From an uncultured Acetobacteraceae bacterium (GTDB lineage: Bacteria > Pseudomonadota > Alphaproteobacteria > Acetobacterales > Acetobacteraceae): DNA of 64,000 nt. The translations under genes and the position numbers were made by a program. Location: the NCBI GenBank assembly GCA_943912335.1, contig CALTUD010000010.1, positions 40,907 to 104,906 on the forward strand, written 5' to 3'. The notes under the pieces were generated by a model that saw nothing but the letters and a program-made list of their open reading frames with translations, was not told the origin of the DNA and ran no database searches. Positions 44,406 through 53,822 of the stretch are shown piece by piece (positions within the stretch are counted from its first letter, which is position 1; every line of letters begins with the position of its first letter).

Positions 44406-44530
44406 AACAAGAACATACCCTGGCGTCATGCGGTGTTTCGGACGGCGCCGGTTTGGAAGAAACATATCCGGCGTCGAACCGGGCGCGTGCGGGAATCGTT
44501 GCTGACGCTGATCTTCACCGGAGCGCTCGG

Positions 44531-44770
44531 ATGCCGAATCATCGTTATGTCACCACGGGTTTGCTGGTCGCGCTGTTCTGTCTCTCCGCGTGCCGGTCCG
44601 GCGACGGACTCGGGATCGGCGCGCCTGCACCTGCGCCGCGTGCGGGATCTCTGGCCGACGGTCCGCTGCCGGCGATGATGCCGACGCCGACCTCGGTCGG
44701 GGTGGCCGGAACCGGTCCTGCCGGTGCGAATGCCGATGTCGGCGACGGAACTGTGATGACCGGACGTTAA
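44531..44770 (+). CDS. Small Gly/Ala-rich lipoprotein
   Basis: A 79-residue protein with lipobox LSAC (MPNHRYVTTGLLVALFCLSAC) and a mature part of about 58 residues that is Gly/Pro/Ala-rich and probably unstructured. The ATG at 44531 has GGAG nine bases upstream. No family is recognised. It precedes the mucR gene by 89 bases. Confidence 0.6.
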   Translation: MPNHRYVTTGLLVALFCLSACRSGDGLGIGAPAPAPRAGSLADGPLPAMMPTPTSVGVAGTGPAGANADVGDGTVMTGR

Positions 44771-44859
44771 TCGTCTCGCGATTTATTCTGAGTGGGTGCT
44801 TTCGATCTTGGTGCTTCTTGTTGTAGAGGGAGCAAAACCACAGCAATACGGATGCGGAC

Positions 44860-45324
44860 ATGGCTGAAGAAGACAACCAGGCAATACTCGCGCTCACGGC
44901 GCAGATCGTGTCTGCTCACGTATCTAACAATACGGTACCTGCCGACGGTCTGACCGCTCTGATCCGTCAGGTGCATCAGGCACTCACCGGCGTGACCGCC
45001 GTGGTGCCGGAGCCCGAGAAGCCGCAGCCCGCCGTGCCGGTGAAGCGTTCCGTTTTCCCGGACTATATCGTGTGCCTCGAAGACGGAAAGAAGCTGAAGA
45101 TGCTGAAGCGGCATCTTCAGAGCGCCTACAACATGACGCCGGAACAGTATCGCGAGCGTTGGGGTCTGCCGCAGGATTATCCGATGGTGGCGCCGAACTA
45201 CGCCGAGCGTCGTTCCGCCCTGGCGCGCCAGATCGGTCTGGGCCGCAAGGATGGCCGCGTCGCCGCCGAGGCTGCGACCGCCGAGCCGGCCGCCGCCAAG
45301 CCGGGCCGTCGTCGCAAGAGCTGA
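44860..45324 (+). CDS. MucR/Ros-family zinc-finger transcriptional regulator
   Basis: A 154-residue alphaproteobacterial regulator with the Ros/MucR zinc finger. The conserved block runs VFPDYIVCLEDGKKLKMLKRHL, then YNMTPEQYRERWGLP and YPMVAPNYAERRSALA. The Cys-Asp-His-His ligand set of this family fits. The N-terminal helix mediates oligomerisation, and the C-terminal tail is Ala/Lys-rich. MucR proteins act as H-NS-like silencers of exopolysaccharide, motility and cell-cycle genes. It is monocistronic with a strong terminator. Confidence 0.93.
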   Translation: MAEEDNQAILALTAQIVSAHVSNNTVPADGLTALIRQVHQALTGVTAVVPEPEKPQPAVPVKRSVFPDYIVCLEDGKKLKMLKRHLQSAYNMTPEQYRERWGLPQDYPMVAPNYAERRSALARQIGLGRKDGRVAAEAATAEPAAAKPGRRRKS

Positions 45325-45347
45325 TCCGGATCGGATCCGAACAGATG

Positions 45348-45382
45348 AACGCCCCGCACTTCGGTGCGGGGCGTTTTCGTTT
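45348..45382 (+). terminator. Intrinsic terminator after mucR
   Basis: AACGCCCCGCAC, loop TTCG, GTGCGGGGCGTT makes a 12-base stem with a stable tetraloop, followed by TTTCGTTTCG. This is a very strong rho-independent terminator. Confidence 0.92.
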
Positions 45383-45517
45383 CGGGGTCCTGACGCCGGT
45401 CGTGGAGGCCCCGCGATGGGCAGGCGGCGTCACCCGACCGGGACGGTGTTTCCGGTCGCGCGATGCCGTTCGACGAACCGATACTTCGATGACGCGACCG
45501 ATATTCTTTTGTGACTG

Positions 45518-46960
45518 TCAGCGGCTGTCTTTTCTGCCGAATGTGCCCAGCATCAAGGGCAGCATCATGCGCGTGAGCGCACCATGCGGTGGTGCCATCA
45601 GGGTGAAGCCGCTGAAACGGCCCTGACGATACACGCCGCGATCATGCGAGAAGCGGTCGAATCCGGCCTTGCCGTGATAGGCGCCGGTGCCGCTCGGGCC
45701 GATGCCGCCGAACGGCAGCGCGGTCTGGGCGCAATGCAAGAGCGTGCCGTTGATGGTGGCGCCGCCGGACAGGGTTCGCGACAGGATGTGCCGTTCGGTC
45801 GCCGGATCGTCGGTGAAACCATACAGCGCCAGGGGCCGGGGTCTGGCGTTCACGTAGCGGATCGCGTCCGGCAGGGAGCGATAGCCGACGATCGGCAGCA
45901 CCGGGCCGAAGATCTCGTCCCGCATCGCCGAGACGCCGTCCGGCGTGTCCAGAAGCAGGGTCGGCACCATGCGATGGGAGCGTTCCGCGTCGGATGCTTC
46001 CGCCGCGTGGCTGATGTCGCGCCGTATCCGCGCGCCGGCATCGCCGGCCTCCTCCACCATGGCGCGGAGGCGGTCGAGATGCTGCTGCGAAATGATGCTA
46101 CTGTAATCGTCGTTGTTGGCGATGTGCGGATAAAGGGCCGCCGCGCTGTCGAGGCAGGCGGCGGCGAATGCGTCCACGCGATCCTCCGGCACCAGCACGT
46201 AATCCGGTGCGATGCAGGTCTGACCGGCATTGAACAGTTTGCCGACCATGATCGTATGCGCGGTGCGGTCGAGCGGTGCGTCCGGCGCGACGATGGCCGG
46301 ACTCTTGCCGCCGAGTTCGAGCGTCACCGGCACCAGCCCGTCCGCCGCCGCGCGCATCACCGCCGTGCCGACACGGGTGGAGCCGGTGAACATCAGATGG
46401 TCGAAGGGCAGGGCGGTGAAGCGTCGTGCTGTGTCGACATCGCCCTCCACCACGGCGACGCGGTCGGCCGGGAAGATGCGCGCCAGTTCGCGTTTCAGCA
46501 GGGCGGCGAAGCGCGGCGTGGCTTCGGAGGGTTTCAGCATCACCCGGTTGCCGGCGGCGAGCGCGTCCACCAGCGGCCCGACAGACAGGAACAGCGGATA
46601 GTTCCAGGGCGAGACGATGCCGACGCAGCCGAGCGGGCGTTTCTCCACCCAGGCGCGTCCGGGCTGGAACGTCATCCCGACGCGCGCGCGCTTCGGGCGC
46701 ATCCAGGAGCGCAGATGGGTGTGGGCGTAGCGGATCGCGTCCCGCAGCGGCACCAGCTCGGCCAGAACGGTTTCGGGATAGGCGCGATGACCGAAATCGG
46801 CCGAGATCGCGTCGTGGAAACGGTCGGCAGCATCGGACAGAAGGTCATCGAGCGCCGAGAGATGGGCGCGTCGCTCGCTCAGGGACGGCTCGCCCCGTTT
46901 TGCGGCGGCCGTGCGCTGTGCATCGAGGATCGCGCGCAGATCCTGTTCCGTATCGGGCAT
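45518..46960 (-). CDS. Coniferyl aldehyde dehydrogenase-type NAD(P) aldehyde dehydrogenase
   Basis: A 480-residue aldehyde dehydrogenase. The catalytic Cys lies in NAGQTCIAPDY and the general-base Glu in TLELGGKSPAIV. GSTRVGTAVM supplies the nucleotide loop and SPWNYPLFLSVGPL the N-terminal signature. The C-terminus PFGGIGPSGTGAYHGKAGFD, with a short hydrophobic tail, matches the coniferyl aldehyde dehydrogenase (CalB-like, class 3) group. These oxidise aromatic or medium-chain aldehydes. The ATG at 46960 is chosen by fit to the family. It is divergent from sppA. Confidence 0.88.
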   Translation of the reverse strand: MPDTEQDLRAILDAQRTAAAKRGEPSLSERRAHLSALDDLLSDAADRFHDAISADFGHRAYPETVLAELVPLRDAIRYAHTHLRSWMRPKRARVGMTFQPGRAWVEKRPLGCVGIVSPWNYPLFLSVGPLVDALAAGNRVMLKPSEATPRFAALLKRELARIFPADRVAVVEGDVDTARRFTALPFDHLMFTGSTRVGTAVMRAAADGLVPVTLELGGKSPAIVAPDAPLDRTAHTIMVGKLFNAGQTCIAPDYVLVPEDRVDAFAAACLDSAAALYPHIANNDDYSSIISQQHLDRLRAMVEEAGDAGARIRRDISHAAEASDAERSHRMVPTLLLDTPDGVSAMRDEIFGPVLPIVGYRSLPDAIRYVNARPRPLALYGFTDDPATERHILSRTLSGGATINGTLLHCAQTALPFGGIGPSGTGAYHGKAGFDRFSHDRGVYRQGRFSGFTLMAPPHGALTRMMLPLMLGTFGRKDSR

Positions 46961-47062
46961 GGCGTTTCTGTGCTCCCCGGCCGCCGCAACGAGCCGTGTT
47001 CCGGCTTTCCAAGCGGCCGTCTTCCACCATAGGCTCGCCGACGCACGGGCTGGAACCATCGC

Positions 47063-48034
47063 ATGAATCTCGACGCCGATCTGTTGCTGGACCGGATGCG
47101 TTTGAAGCGCCGGCTCGTGTGGTGGCGCGTGGGCGCGATCGTTCTGCTGGTGGGGATGCTGCTCCTGTCGGCACGGATCGGCGTCGGCGGGCATGGTACC
47201 CTCTCCGGGCCGCATCTGGTGCGTCTGCGCGTGGACGGCGTGATCGCCGAGGACCGCAAGCGCCTGGACGAGATCGACCGGGCGACCGACGACGGCAGCG
47301 TGAAGGGCATGATCCTGGCGATCGACAGTCCCGGCGGCTCGGTATCGGGCGGCGAGTCGCTGCACGACGCCATCGCGCGCTTCGCCGCGAAGAAGCCGGT
47401 GGTGGTGACCATGGGCGGCGTCGCCGCGTCGGCCGGCTATATGATCGCCGTGCCTGCGGCACGGATCTACGCGTCCAACGCCACGCTGACCGGATCGATC
47501 GGCGTGATCCTGCAGAGCCCGGACCTGTCCGGCCTGCTCGGCAAGATCGGCGTGTCGGTGGACGAGCTGGTCTCAGGTCCGTTGAAAGGGCAGCCGAGCG
47601 TGGTGAAGCCCTTGTCGCCGGAAGGCAGGGCGATGCTGCAGGGCGTGGTGACGGATCTGTTCGACCAGTTCGTCGCCATGGTGGCGTCGGGGCGTCACAT
47701 GGACGAGGCCCGCGTTCGGGCCCTGGCGGATGGGCGGCCCTATACCGGGCATCAGGCGCTGGGGCTCGGTTTGATCGACGCCATCGGCGGTGAGCGCGAG
47801 GCGCGTCAATGGCTGGCGAAGAACCGCTCGATCCCGGAAGATATGAGGGTGGAACCGTTGCAGCCTCGGCACAAGCGCGGCTGGCTGCGGGGGCGGATCA
47901 GCGGTCTGGCGCGTGGTCTGGGGGCGGATGCGATGAGCGGCGCACTCGATACGCTTCCGAGTGGAGTTTCAACGAAAGTCCTTTCCGCGCAAGGGGTTGC
48001 GCTTGACGGTGCCGTGTCGCTCTGGCAGCCTTAA
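47063..48034 (+). CDS. sppA: Signal peptide peptidase SppA, short form (S49 family)
   Basis: A 323-residue membrane-anchored serine protease that degrades cleaved signal peptides or misplaced membrane fragments. One TM segment (about 19-36) is followed by VKGMILAIDSPGGSVSGGESL, the catalytic Ser in MGGVAASAGYMIAV, and TLTGSIGVILQ. The catalytic Lys is probably in SGPLKGQPS. The short single-domain form is usual outside enterics. ihfB starts 19 bases downstream, a common alphaproteobacterial arrangement. Confidence 0.92.
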   Translation: MNLDADLLLDRMRLKRRLVWWRVGAIVLLVGMLLLSARIGVGGHGTLSGPHLVRLRVDGVIAEDRKRLDEIDRATDDGSVKGMILAIDSPGGSVSGGESLHDAIARFAAKKPVVVTMGGVAASAGYMIAVPAARIYASNATLTGSIGVILQSPDLSGLLGKIGVSVDELVSGPLKGQPSVVKPLSPEGRAMLQGVVTDLFDQFVAMVASGRHMDEARVRALADGRPYTGHQALGLGLIDAIGGEREARQWLAKNRSIPEDMRVEPLQPRHKRGWLRGRISGLARGLGADAMSGALDTLPSGVSTKVLSAQGVALDGAVSLWQP

Positions 48035-48053
48035 GGGCGCAGAAGGAGCTCGG

Positions 48054-48341
48054 ATGACCAAGTCGGAATTGATCGACGAGCTGGCTGCGGCGAATCCCCA
48101 TTTGCAGAGCCGCGACGTGGAACTGATCGTGTCCACCATCTTCGACGAGGTGTCGGCGGCGCTGGCACGCGGCGAACGTGTGGAGTTGCGCGGTTTCGGC
48201 GCCTTCACCGTGAAGCAGCGCGACGCCCGGACCGGACGCAATCCGCGCACCGGCGAGCCGGTTTCGGTGGACGAGAAGGTGGTGCCGTTCTTCAAGGCCG
48301 GCAAGGAACTGCGCGAGCGGGTGAACCGGCGCGGGCGTTGA
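48054..48341 (+). CDS. ihfB: Integration host factor subunit beta
   Basis: A 95-residue DNA-bending protein that pairs with IHF-alpha. It begins MTKSELIDELAAANPHL, contains the HU/IHF signature VELRGFGAFTVKQR and the DNA-arm tip ARTGRNPRTGEPV. The ATG at 48054 has AAGGAG upstream. It is co-transcribed with sppA. Confidence 0.95.
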   Translation: MTKSELIDELAAANPHLQSRDVELIVSTIFDEVSAALARGERVELRGFGAFTVKQRDARTGRNPRTGEPVSVDEKVVPFFKAGKELRERVNRRGR

Positions 48342-48464
48342 CCGCTCTGTCCGCAGCACAGGGACATGGCGAGATGCTTGTTTCGGGGCGTGCGGTTCGA
48401 TAAGTCGGCCGGGCGCAGCCTCTGTACCGATACGGAACGCCCGTCGCGGATTCCGGAAAGAGGC

Positions 48465-50012
48465 ATGATGCCGTCCAAGGTTCAGGCGGCGCCCTTAGAG
48501 TCGGCGAACCCTTTTCTGCGTCTCTGGCATCAGGTGCCGGTTCTGGTCGCGCTGCTGCTGCCGCTGCGGCTGATCCTGTCCTATATCGGCGACCCTGCCG
48601 TGCCGGGCAATCACGGCCGCTTCCCGAACGGGTGGTGGGGCTGGTGGGACCAGGCGCAATACATCCTGTCGGCGCGCTCACTAGCGGCGGGCGACCTTGC
48701 GCCGGATCATCACTGGTATCCGATCGGCTACGCGATGCTGGGCGCGCCGTTCACGGTCTTGTCGCGTCTGCATCCGTATCTGCTGCCGGATCTGGCGTGT
48801 GTCCTGGCGGCATTGTTCGGCTTCCTGGCCTTTGCGCGTGCGCTCGGAGTGGGGCGCAGTGTGGCGTCCCTGCTGTTCTTCTATGCCGTCGCATGTATCG
48901 AACCGATCCGGGGCGTCTGGGCCGAGCCGTGGAACACGACCTTGTCGGCCGCCCTGGTCTGGGGGCTGCTCGGGCTGACCGCGCGTCATTTGTCGCGGGT
49001 GGGCGACGTGCCCGTCTATCGGTTCGGGCGGATGGTGGCGCTGGGGGCGATCGCGGGATTCATGCCGGTGACCCGGCCCACGGATGCTCTGCTCGTGGTG
49101 ATCTGGGCCATTGGCGCCGGCGCGACAGGTTTGTTCATGCGCCGGCTGAGCTGGACCGACGCCGCCTCGCTACTGCTCGGCGGCGGTCTGGCGTTCGCAC
49201 CCTCGGCGTGGTTGTGGTTCGCCATCCATGGTGCCGCGCCCGGTGACTACATGCGCAATTCCATAGCGCTCGGCTTCGACTGGGGCACGCTCGGCTGGCG
49301 CACCTATCTGCTGCTCGTGTCGCCGCAGCCCTGGTTCCCGTACGGGGCGGGCATGATGGCGATGTTGGTCTGGTTGATCCCGGGCGTCGGCGGCCTGCTG
49401 GCCTTGCCCTGGCTCGTGCGCGGGCTGGCGTTGCGGCTCGCCCTGCTGCTGGCGGCGATGATCGTCTGCTACTCGGCTTTGTTCTTCTCGTATGTGGATC
49501 TGATTCCATCGGGTCTGTGGCGGTACAACAACGTCCATTACTTCAAATGGGCGCTCCCGGGCATGATGCTGTTCGGTTGGCTCCTCATTCGGCAGCTTGC
49601 CGCGGGGCCGCACCGCTCCGGTTTCCGGGCTGCCGTTCTGGCGAGTTTGGTTGCCGTGCTCATCGCCGATCTCCGGCTCGTTCCGTTGCCGGCGAAGGCC
49701 GAGACGCCTGCCTGGATGGTGCAGATAAAGGGCCCAGTGCCGGGCTGGGATGAAAGCTATTTCGGTCATATCACGCTGCGCGACTCGCTCGGAGAACTGC
49801 AATCGATCCGGGATTTTCGTGCCCTCCCGGACGAGCAGGGCTGGCGGTTCGTCGCACTGAGCCGACCTTTCGTCGGGTCCCTGCACATCTCCGGTGTCGG
49901 TCATTGGCCGGACGGCCTGCTCGATCCCGGCATACCGGGAGAACTGCGCTGGACCCGCCGGTTGGGCTTTCGGGTGCCGTTCCTGCATGGGCGTCACACC
50001 ACGATTCCGTAA
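48465..50012 (+). CDS. Large polytopic membrane protein, possibly GT-C glycosyltransferase-like
   Basis: A 515-residue protein with roughly ten hydrophobic segments and one C-terminal soluble part (about 410-515). The first periplasmic loop contains WGWWDQAQYILSARSLAAGDL followed by HHWYPIGYAML. Acidic residues in the first loop after TM1, plus this aromatic-rich pattern, recall GT-C glycosyltransferases. I do not recognise a specific family. GAAAGAGG precedes the ATG at 48465 (ATGATG). It stands alone between ihfB and a small secreted protein. ManC is 900 bases downstream, so an envelope polysaccharide role is plausible but unproven. Confidence 0.7.
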   Translation: MMPSKVQAAPLESANPFLRLWHQVPVLVALLLPLRLILSYIGDPAVPGNHGRFPNGWWGWWDQAQYILSARSLAAGDLAPDHHWYPIGYAMLGAPFTVLSRLHPYLLPDLACVLAALFGFLAFARALGVGRSVASLLFFYAVACIEPIRGVWAEPWNTTLSAALVWGLLGLTARHLSRVGDVPVYRFGRMVALGAIAGFMPVTRPTDALLVVIWAIGAGATGLFMRRLSWTDAASLLLGGGLAFAPSAWLWFAIHGAAPGDYMRNSIALGFDWGTLGWRTYLLLVSPQPWFPYGAGMMAMLVWLIPGVGGLLALPWLVRGLALRLALLLAAMIVCYSALFFSYVDLIPSGLWRYNNVHYFKWALPGMMLFGWLLIRQLAAGPHRSGFRAAVLASLVAVLIADLRLVPLPAKAETPAWMVQIKGPVPGWDESYFGHITLRDSLGELQSIRDFRALPDEQGWRFVALSRPFVGSLHISGVGHWPDGLLDPGIPGELRWTRRLGFRVPFLHGRHTTIP

Positions 50013-50138
50013 CGAATTTACAGCTCAGATGCAGTTCAGCAACAGGCGTGCTCTTGCTGCAACAAGGTTAACGAACCGAATCAGTTCTCTCTTTGTTCAT
50101 AGACTGTGGGGCTCCTGGCGCTGTATCGTTCTTCCAGC

Positions 50139-50513
50139 ATGATGCACGCCTGGTTGGTCCAAAAAATGCGCCTTCCCCTGACCGCACTGCTTGTTGCAGC
50201 CTCTTTTGCGGCGCAGCCGGCTTCGGCGCGGATGAGCGGCCATGCGGCGGCGGCCATCGCTCACCATGGCGCCGCTCACACTCTATCCGCCCGCCACTCC
50301 GCGCATCCGGTGCGGGTCGCGCTGCACATGCCGCATCGCCCGTTGGGTGGCAGCCTCGTGCGCTGCACCCTGCTGAGCCAGCCACATCGCAACGAGCGTC
50401 TGACCGCGAATCGCCACAAGGCCCGTTATTTCGCGCCGACCAGCCAGGCTGTGTTCTTCGCCCATGCCGGCGATCGCTGCGTGTGGAACGCCGGAGCGGC
50501 CGTTCACGGCTGA
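50139..50513 (+). CDS. Small secreted His/Ala-rich protein, unknown function
   Basis: A 124-residue reading frame. It has a hydrophobic run MRLPLTALLVAASFAAQPASA (a signal peptide if started at 50166) and a mature part rich in His, Arg and Ala with two Cys. No good ribosome site precedes 50139 or 50166, and no family is recognised. The signal-like sequence is the main support. Confidence 0.45.
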   Translation: MMHAWLVQKMRLPLTALLVAASFAAQPASARMSGHAAAAIAHHGAAHTLSARHSAHPVRVALHMPHRPLGGSLVRCTLLSQPHRNERLTANRHKARYFAPTSQAVFFAHAGDRCVWNAGAAVHG

Positions 50514-50598
50514 GGCAGGGCTGCTGGACGACGAGGGCTTGCCGGGCGTGATGCGACGGGGGAAAACCCCAGCCGGCCCAAGGGCGGGAGGAACCACG

Positions 50599-50919
50599 AT
50601 GTTCGGCAAGAAAAACAAGCAATCCGTCACGCCGGTTCCGGCGCCCAGGCCGGTGGCGAAGCCGTCCCCCGTCAAGGGCGGGGCTGCGGTGCCGTCGCCC
50701 TCGGGCAAGGGGAGCGGCAAGCTGGCCTACGAGACCCGCCGTGCCGAGAAGGCCGGAATGGGGCTGGAGAAATGGATGGCCGAGAAGGACCGCCGCGCCC
50801 GTGCCGAGCGCGAAGCGATCGCCGAGGCCAAGCGCAAGGCCGATCCGGGCCGGAAGGCGGAGAACGCCAAGCCCGGCCTGCTGCGCCGGCTTCTCGACCG
50901 CGCGCACAAGCCGATCTGA
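50599..50919 (+). CDS. Charged Lys/Arg/Ala-rich protein, unknown function
   Basis: A 106-residue protein. The ATG at 50599 follows GGGAGGAA. Residues 1-45 are Pro/Lys-rich and probably disordered, about 48-85 form a highly charged helix (YETRRAEKAGMGLEKWMAEK then RRARAEREAIAEAKRKA), and the tail is basic. It ends 4 bases before manC, so the two are co-transcribed. It could be a nucleic-acid-binding or coiled-coil partner; nothing more can be said. Confidence 0.65.
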   Translation: MFGKKNKQSVTPVPAPRPVAKPSPVKGGAAVPSPSGKGSGKLAYETRRAEKAGMGLEKWMAEKDRRARAEREAIAEAKRKADPGRKAENAKPGLLRRLLDRAHKPI

Positions 50920-50923
50920 TCCC

Positions 50924-52384
50924 ATGTCCGACCGTTTCGATGTTGCGCCGCCCGCAACGCCCGCCGCCGCGGTGACCGTGGTTCCCGTCATTCTGTCCGG
51001 CGGCTCCGGCTCGCGCCTTTGGCCCGTCTCGCGCGCCTCGTTTCCAAAGCAGCTCTGGCCGCTGGTTTCTGACCGAACCATGTTGCAGGAGACGGCCCTG
51101 CGTGGCGTCGGTGCCGGGTTCGCCCCGCCGATGGTGGTCTGCAACAACGAGCATCGTTTCCTGATCGCCGAGCAGCTTCGTGCCGCCGGGATCGAGGATG
51201 CGCGGATCGTGCTGGAGCCGGTGGGCCGCAACTCGGCACCTGCCATCGCCGCTGCCGCGCTTCTGGTGGCCGAGACGAATCCCCAGGCGGTGCTGTGGGT
51301 GATGGCCGCCGATGCCGCCATTGCCCGCAACGATGCCTTGGCGGAATCCCTCGCGCTGGCCGTGTCCGCCGCGACCGACGGCAAGCTGGTGTTGTTCGGC
51401 ATGAAGCCGACCCGGCCCGAGACCGGCTACGGTTATATCGAGGTGGGCGCGCCAGTTCCGGGCCGTGACGGCGTGCATGCCGTGGCCGCGTTCGCGGAGA
51501 AGCCGAATGCGGTTCGAGCGCAGGAGCTGCTGGAGACCGGGCGGCATCTGTGGAATTCCGGCATGTTCGTGGCCACCGCGGCGACGCTGATCGAGGAGCT
51601 GCGCCTGCATGCGCCGGAGGTTCTGGCGGCGACGGAGCGCGCGGTCGGGCAGCGCGGAACGGATCTGGATTTCACCCGTCTCGACCCGCCTTCGTTCGCG
51701 GCCGCACCCGATATCTCGATCGACTACGCGGTGGCGGAGCGCACCGCGCATGCGGCCGTGGTTCCGGCCGATCTGGGCTGGTCCGATGTCGGCTCCTGGG
51801 ATGCGCTGTGGGACATCAGCGCCAAGGACGCGGACGGCAACGTGGCGATCGGCGACGTGTTTCTGGAGCACACCAGCGATTGCTATGTGCGCTCGGACGG
51901 CATCGTCACCGCCGTGACCGGGTTGCAGGATGCGATCGTGGTGGTGACGGATGATGCGGTTCTGGTGACCCATCGCCATCAGGCGCAGGACGTGAAGAAG
52001 GTGGTGGATCGTCTGCGCGCCGCCGGGCGGCACGAGGCGGTGGCGCATAACCGCTCCTATCGCCCCTGGGGGTTCACTGAAGGGCTGATCGAGGGCGAGC
52101 GCTTCCAGGTGAAGCGGATCGTGGTGAAGCCGGGCGAGCGCCTTTCCTTGCAGCGTCATTTCCATCGCGCCGAGCATTGGGTGGTGGTGGCCGGCGTGGC
52201 GCTGGTGACGCGCGAGGGCGAGCAGATCCTGGTGCGGGAGAACGAGAGCGTCTACCTGCCGCTCGGTTGCGTGCATCGTTTGGAGAATCCGGGCCGGATC
52301 CCGCTGACCCTCATCGAGGTGCAGAGCGGCTCGTATCTGGGCGAGGACGATATCGTGCGTTTGGAGGAGCCTGCCGCCGGCTGA
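50924..52384 (+). CDS. manC: Mannose-1-phosphate guanylyltransferase / mannose-6-phosphate isomerase
   Basis: A 486-residue bifunctional enzyme supplying GDP-mannose for exopolysaccharide or glycoprotein synthesis. The nucleotidyltransferase part (1 to about 340) has VILSGGSGSRLWPVSR, FPKQLWPL, and the later GYGYIEVG and FAEKPNA. The C-terminal type II isomerase cupin (about 370-475) has RPWGFTEGL, VKPGERLSLQRHFHRAEHW and LENPGRIPLTLIEVQSG read in parts. The ATG at 50924 is tightly spaced to the previous gene. Relatives are CpsB, XanB and AlgA. Confidence 0.94.
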   Translation: MSDRFDVAPPATPAAAVTVVPVILSGGSGSRLWPVSRASFPKQLWPLVSDRTMLQETALRGVGAGFAPPMVVCNNEHRFLIAEQLRAAGIEDARIVLEPVGRNSAPAIAAAALLVAETNPQAVLWVMAADAAIARNDALAESLALAVSAATDGKLVLFGMKPTRPETGYGYIEVGAPVPGRDGVHAVAAFAEKPNAVRAQELLETGRHLWNSGMFVATAATLIEELRLHAPEVLAATERAVGQRGTDLDFTRLDPPSFAAAPDISIDYAVAERTAHAAVVPADLGWSDVGSWDALWDISAKDADGNVAIGDVFLEHTSDCYVRSDGIVTAVTGLQDAIVVVTDDAVLVTHRHQAQDVKKVVDRLRAAGRHEAVAHNRSYRPWGFTEGLIEGERFQVKRIVVKPGERLSLQRHFHRAEHWVVVAGVALVTREGEQILVRENESVYLPLGCVHRLENPGRIPLTLIEVQSGSYLGEDDIVRLEEPAAG

Positions 52385-52417
52385 CCGGCGACCCCCGGCG
52401 GCCCCGACGGTCGCCGG
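52385..52417 (+). other. GC hairpin after manC
   Basis: CCGGCGAC and GTCGCCGG form a perfect 8-base stem with a 17-base loop, starting right after the manC stop. There is no T run, so factor-independent termination is not assured. Confidence 0.4.
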
Positions 52418-52582
52418 GCTTCCCCCGCATGGGGAATCGGTCGCCACGCGAAACCGGCGTCGGCGGTCAGGGGCGGTTTTCCACCGCTTGCGGAACGATG
52501 TCCTGATTCTTGCAACTCCCCGGGCCATGCTGCATTGCAGCAATCCGGTCTCCATCCCGCCCCGGAGGATGGCGGCGTCTGC

Positions 52583-53821
52583 ATGACCGCGCCAGACGCG
52601 GGGAAGTGGGTCCAGCGCGTGCGGAACGACTACGTCACCATTCTGTCCCGTCTTCGGCATCAGGTGGACTGGCTGCCTGGGCCGGTCTTCTCCGTGCTTC
52701 TGCTTCTGGCCGCCTTCGCCTGCGCGCTTCTGGTGGACCGGTTGATCATGGACGCGATCCTGCGTCTGCCGGGGGAACGTCGCGGGGCGTTCGTACGCAA
52801 TTTCATGCGCCGCATCCGCCGCACCGCGCGGCTGATGCTGGTGATCGTGATGGTCGGTGCGACCATTCCCGCCACCAGTTTTTCCATCGCGACCAGCGCC
52901 ATCATGGCGAAAGTGCTGGCGGTGATGATGATCCTGGCGATCGGCAACGCGATTCGCATCGCCCTGCATGCCTTCACCGACGCCTATCTCGGCCGGATCG
53001 CCGCGAAGGGGCCAGTGGACGATATCGCGCTGCGCTCGCACCAGACCCAGGTGCGGATGCTGCGCCGCATGCTGGAGATCCTGGCCGGGCTGGTCACGGT
53101 GGGCGTGGCGCTGATGACGTTCGATTCCGTGCGGCAATACGGCGTGTCGCTGTTCGCTTCGGCCGGCGCCGCGTCGCTGGTGGTGGGTTTGTCGGCGCGG
53201 CCTTTGCTGACCAATCTGCTGGCAGGCATCCAGATCGCCATCACCCAGCCGATCCGGATCGAGGATCTGGTGATCATCAACGGCGATTGGTGTTGGGTAG
53301 AAGAGATCACCAGCACCTATGTCGTGCTGCGCGTGTGGGATCTGCGCCGGCATATCGTGCCGATCTCGTTCTTTCTGGAGAACCAGTTCGAGAACTGGAC
53401 CCATAACTCGGCGGCGCTGATCGGCACCGTGTTCCTTTATCTCGATTATGCGGCGCCGATGGATCGCATCCGCGCCATGCTGGACGAGGTGATCGAGACC
53501 TGCCCGCTTTGGGACCGCAACGTGCTGGCGTGCCAGGTGGCCGACAGCGACGGGGTGACCAAGAAGATCCGAATCATCGCCGGTGCGTCCGGCGCGCTGC
53601 AGAGCTGGGATCTGCGCTGCGACATTCGCGAGAAGATGCTGGACCGGATCATCGCCGAATGCCCGGAAGCGCTGCCGCGCAACCGTCAGGCTCTGGTGCC
53701 GTCCATGCCGGGCGTGGCGCCGCACTGGCCGGACCGGGACGCGTTGTCGCCGCAGATCCGGCGTCCGCCGGCGATGTCGGGCGGGGACGGGGCGGCATCG
53801 GCCGGGATCGGGGTGGGATAA
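52583..53821 (+). CDS. MscS-family mechanosensitive channel
   Basis: A 412-residue inner-membrane channel that opens under hypo-osmotic tension. Hydrophobic segments lie near residues 36-54, 84-104, 110-128, 160-180 and 185-215. The last is the Gly/Ala-rich pore helix region (ASAGAASLVVGLSARPLLTN), and the following beta domain has ITQPIRIEDLVIINGDWCWVEEI and RVWDLRRHIVPISFF in parts. The extended N-terminus makes it larger than E. coli MscS. The ATG at 52583 is chosen over an upstream TTG at 52535. Confidence 0.92.
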   Translation: MTAPDAGKWVQRVRNDYVTILSRLRHQVDWLPGPVFSVLLLLAAFACALLVDRLIMDAILRLPGERRGAFVRNFMRRIRRTARLMLVIVMVGATIPATSFSIATSAIMAKVLAVMMILAIGNAIRIALHAFTDAYLGRIAAKGPVDDIALRSHQTQVRMLRRMLEILAGLVTVGVALMTFDSVRQYGVSLFASAGAASLVVGLSARPLLTNLLAGIQIAITQPIRIEDLVIINGDWCWVEEITSTYVVLRVWDLRRHIVPISFFLENQFENWTHNSAALIGTVFLYLDYAAPMDRIRAMLDEVIETCPLWDRNVLACQVADSDGVTKKIRIIAGASGALQSWDLRCDIREKMLDRIIAECPEALPRNRQALVPSMPGVAPHWPDRDALSPQIRRPPAMSGGDGAASAGIGVG

Positions 53822-53822
53822 C

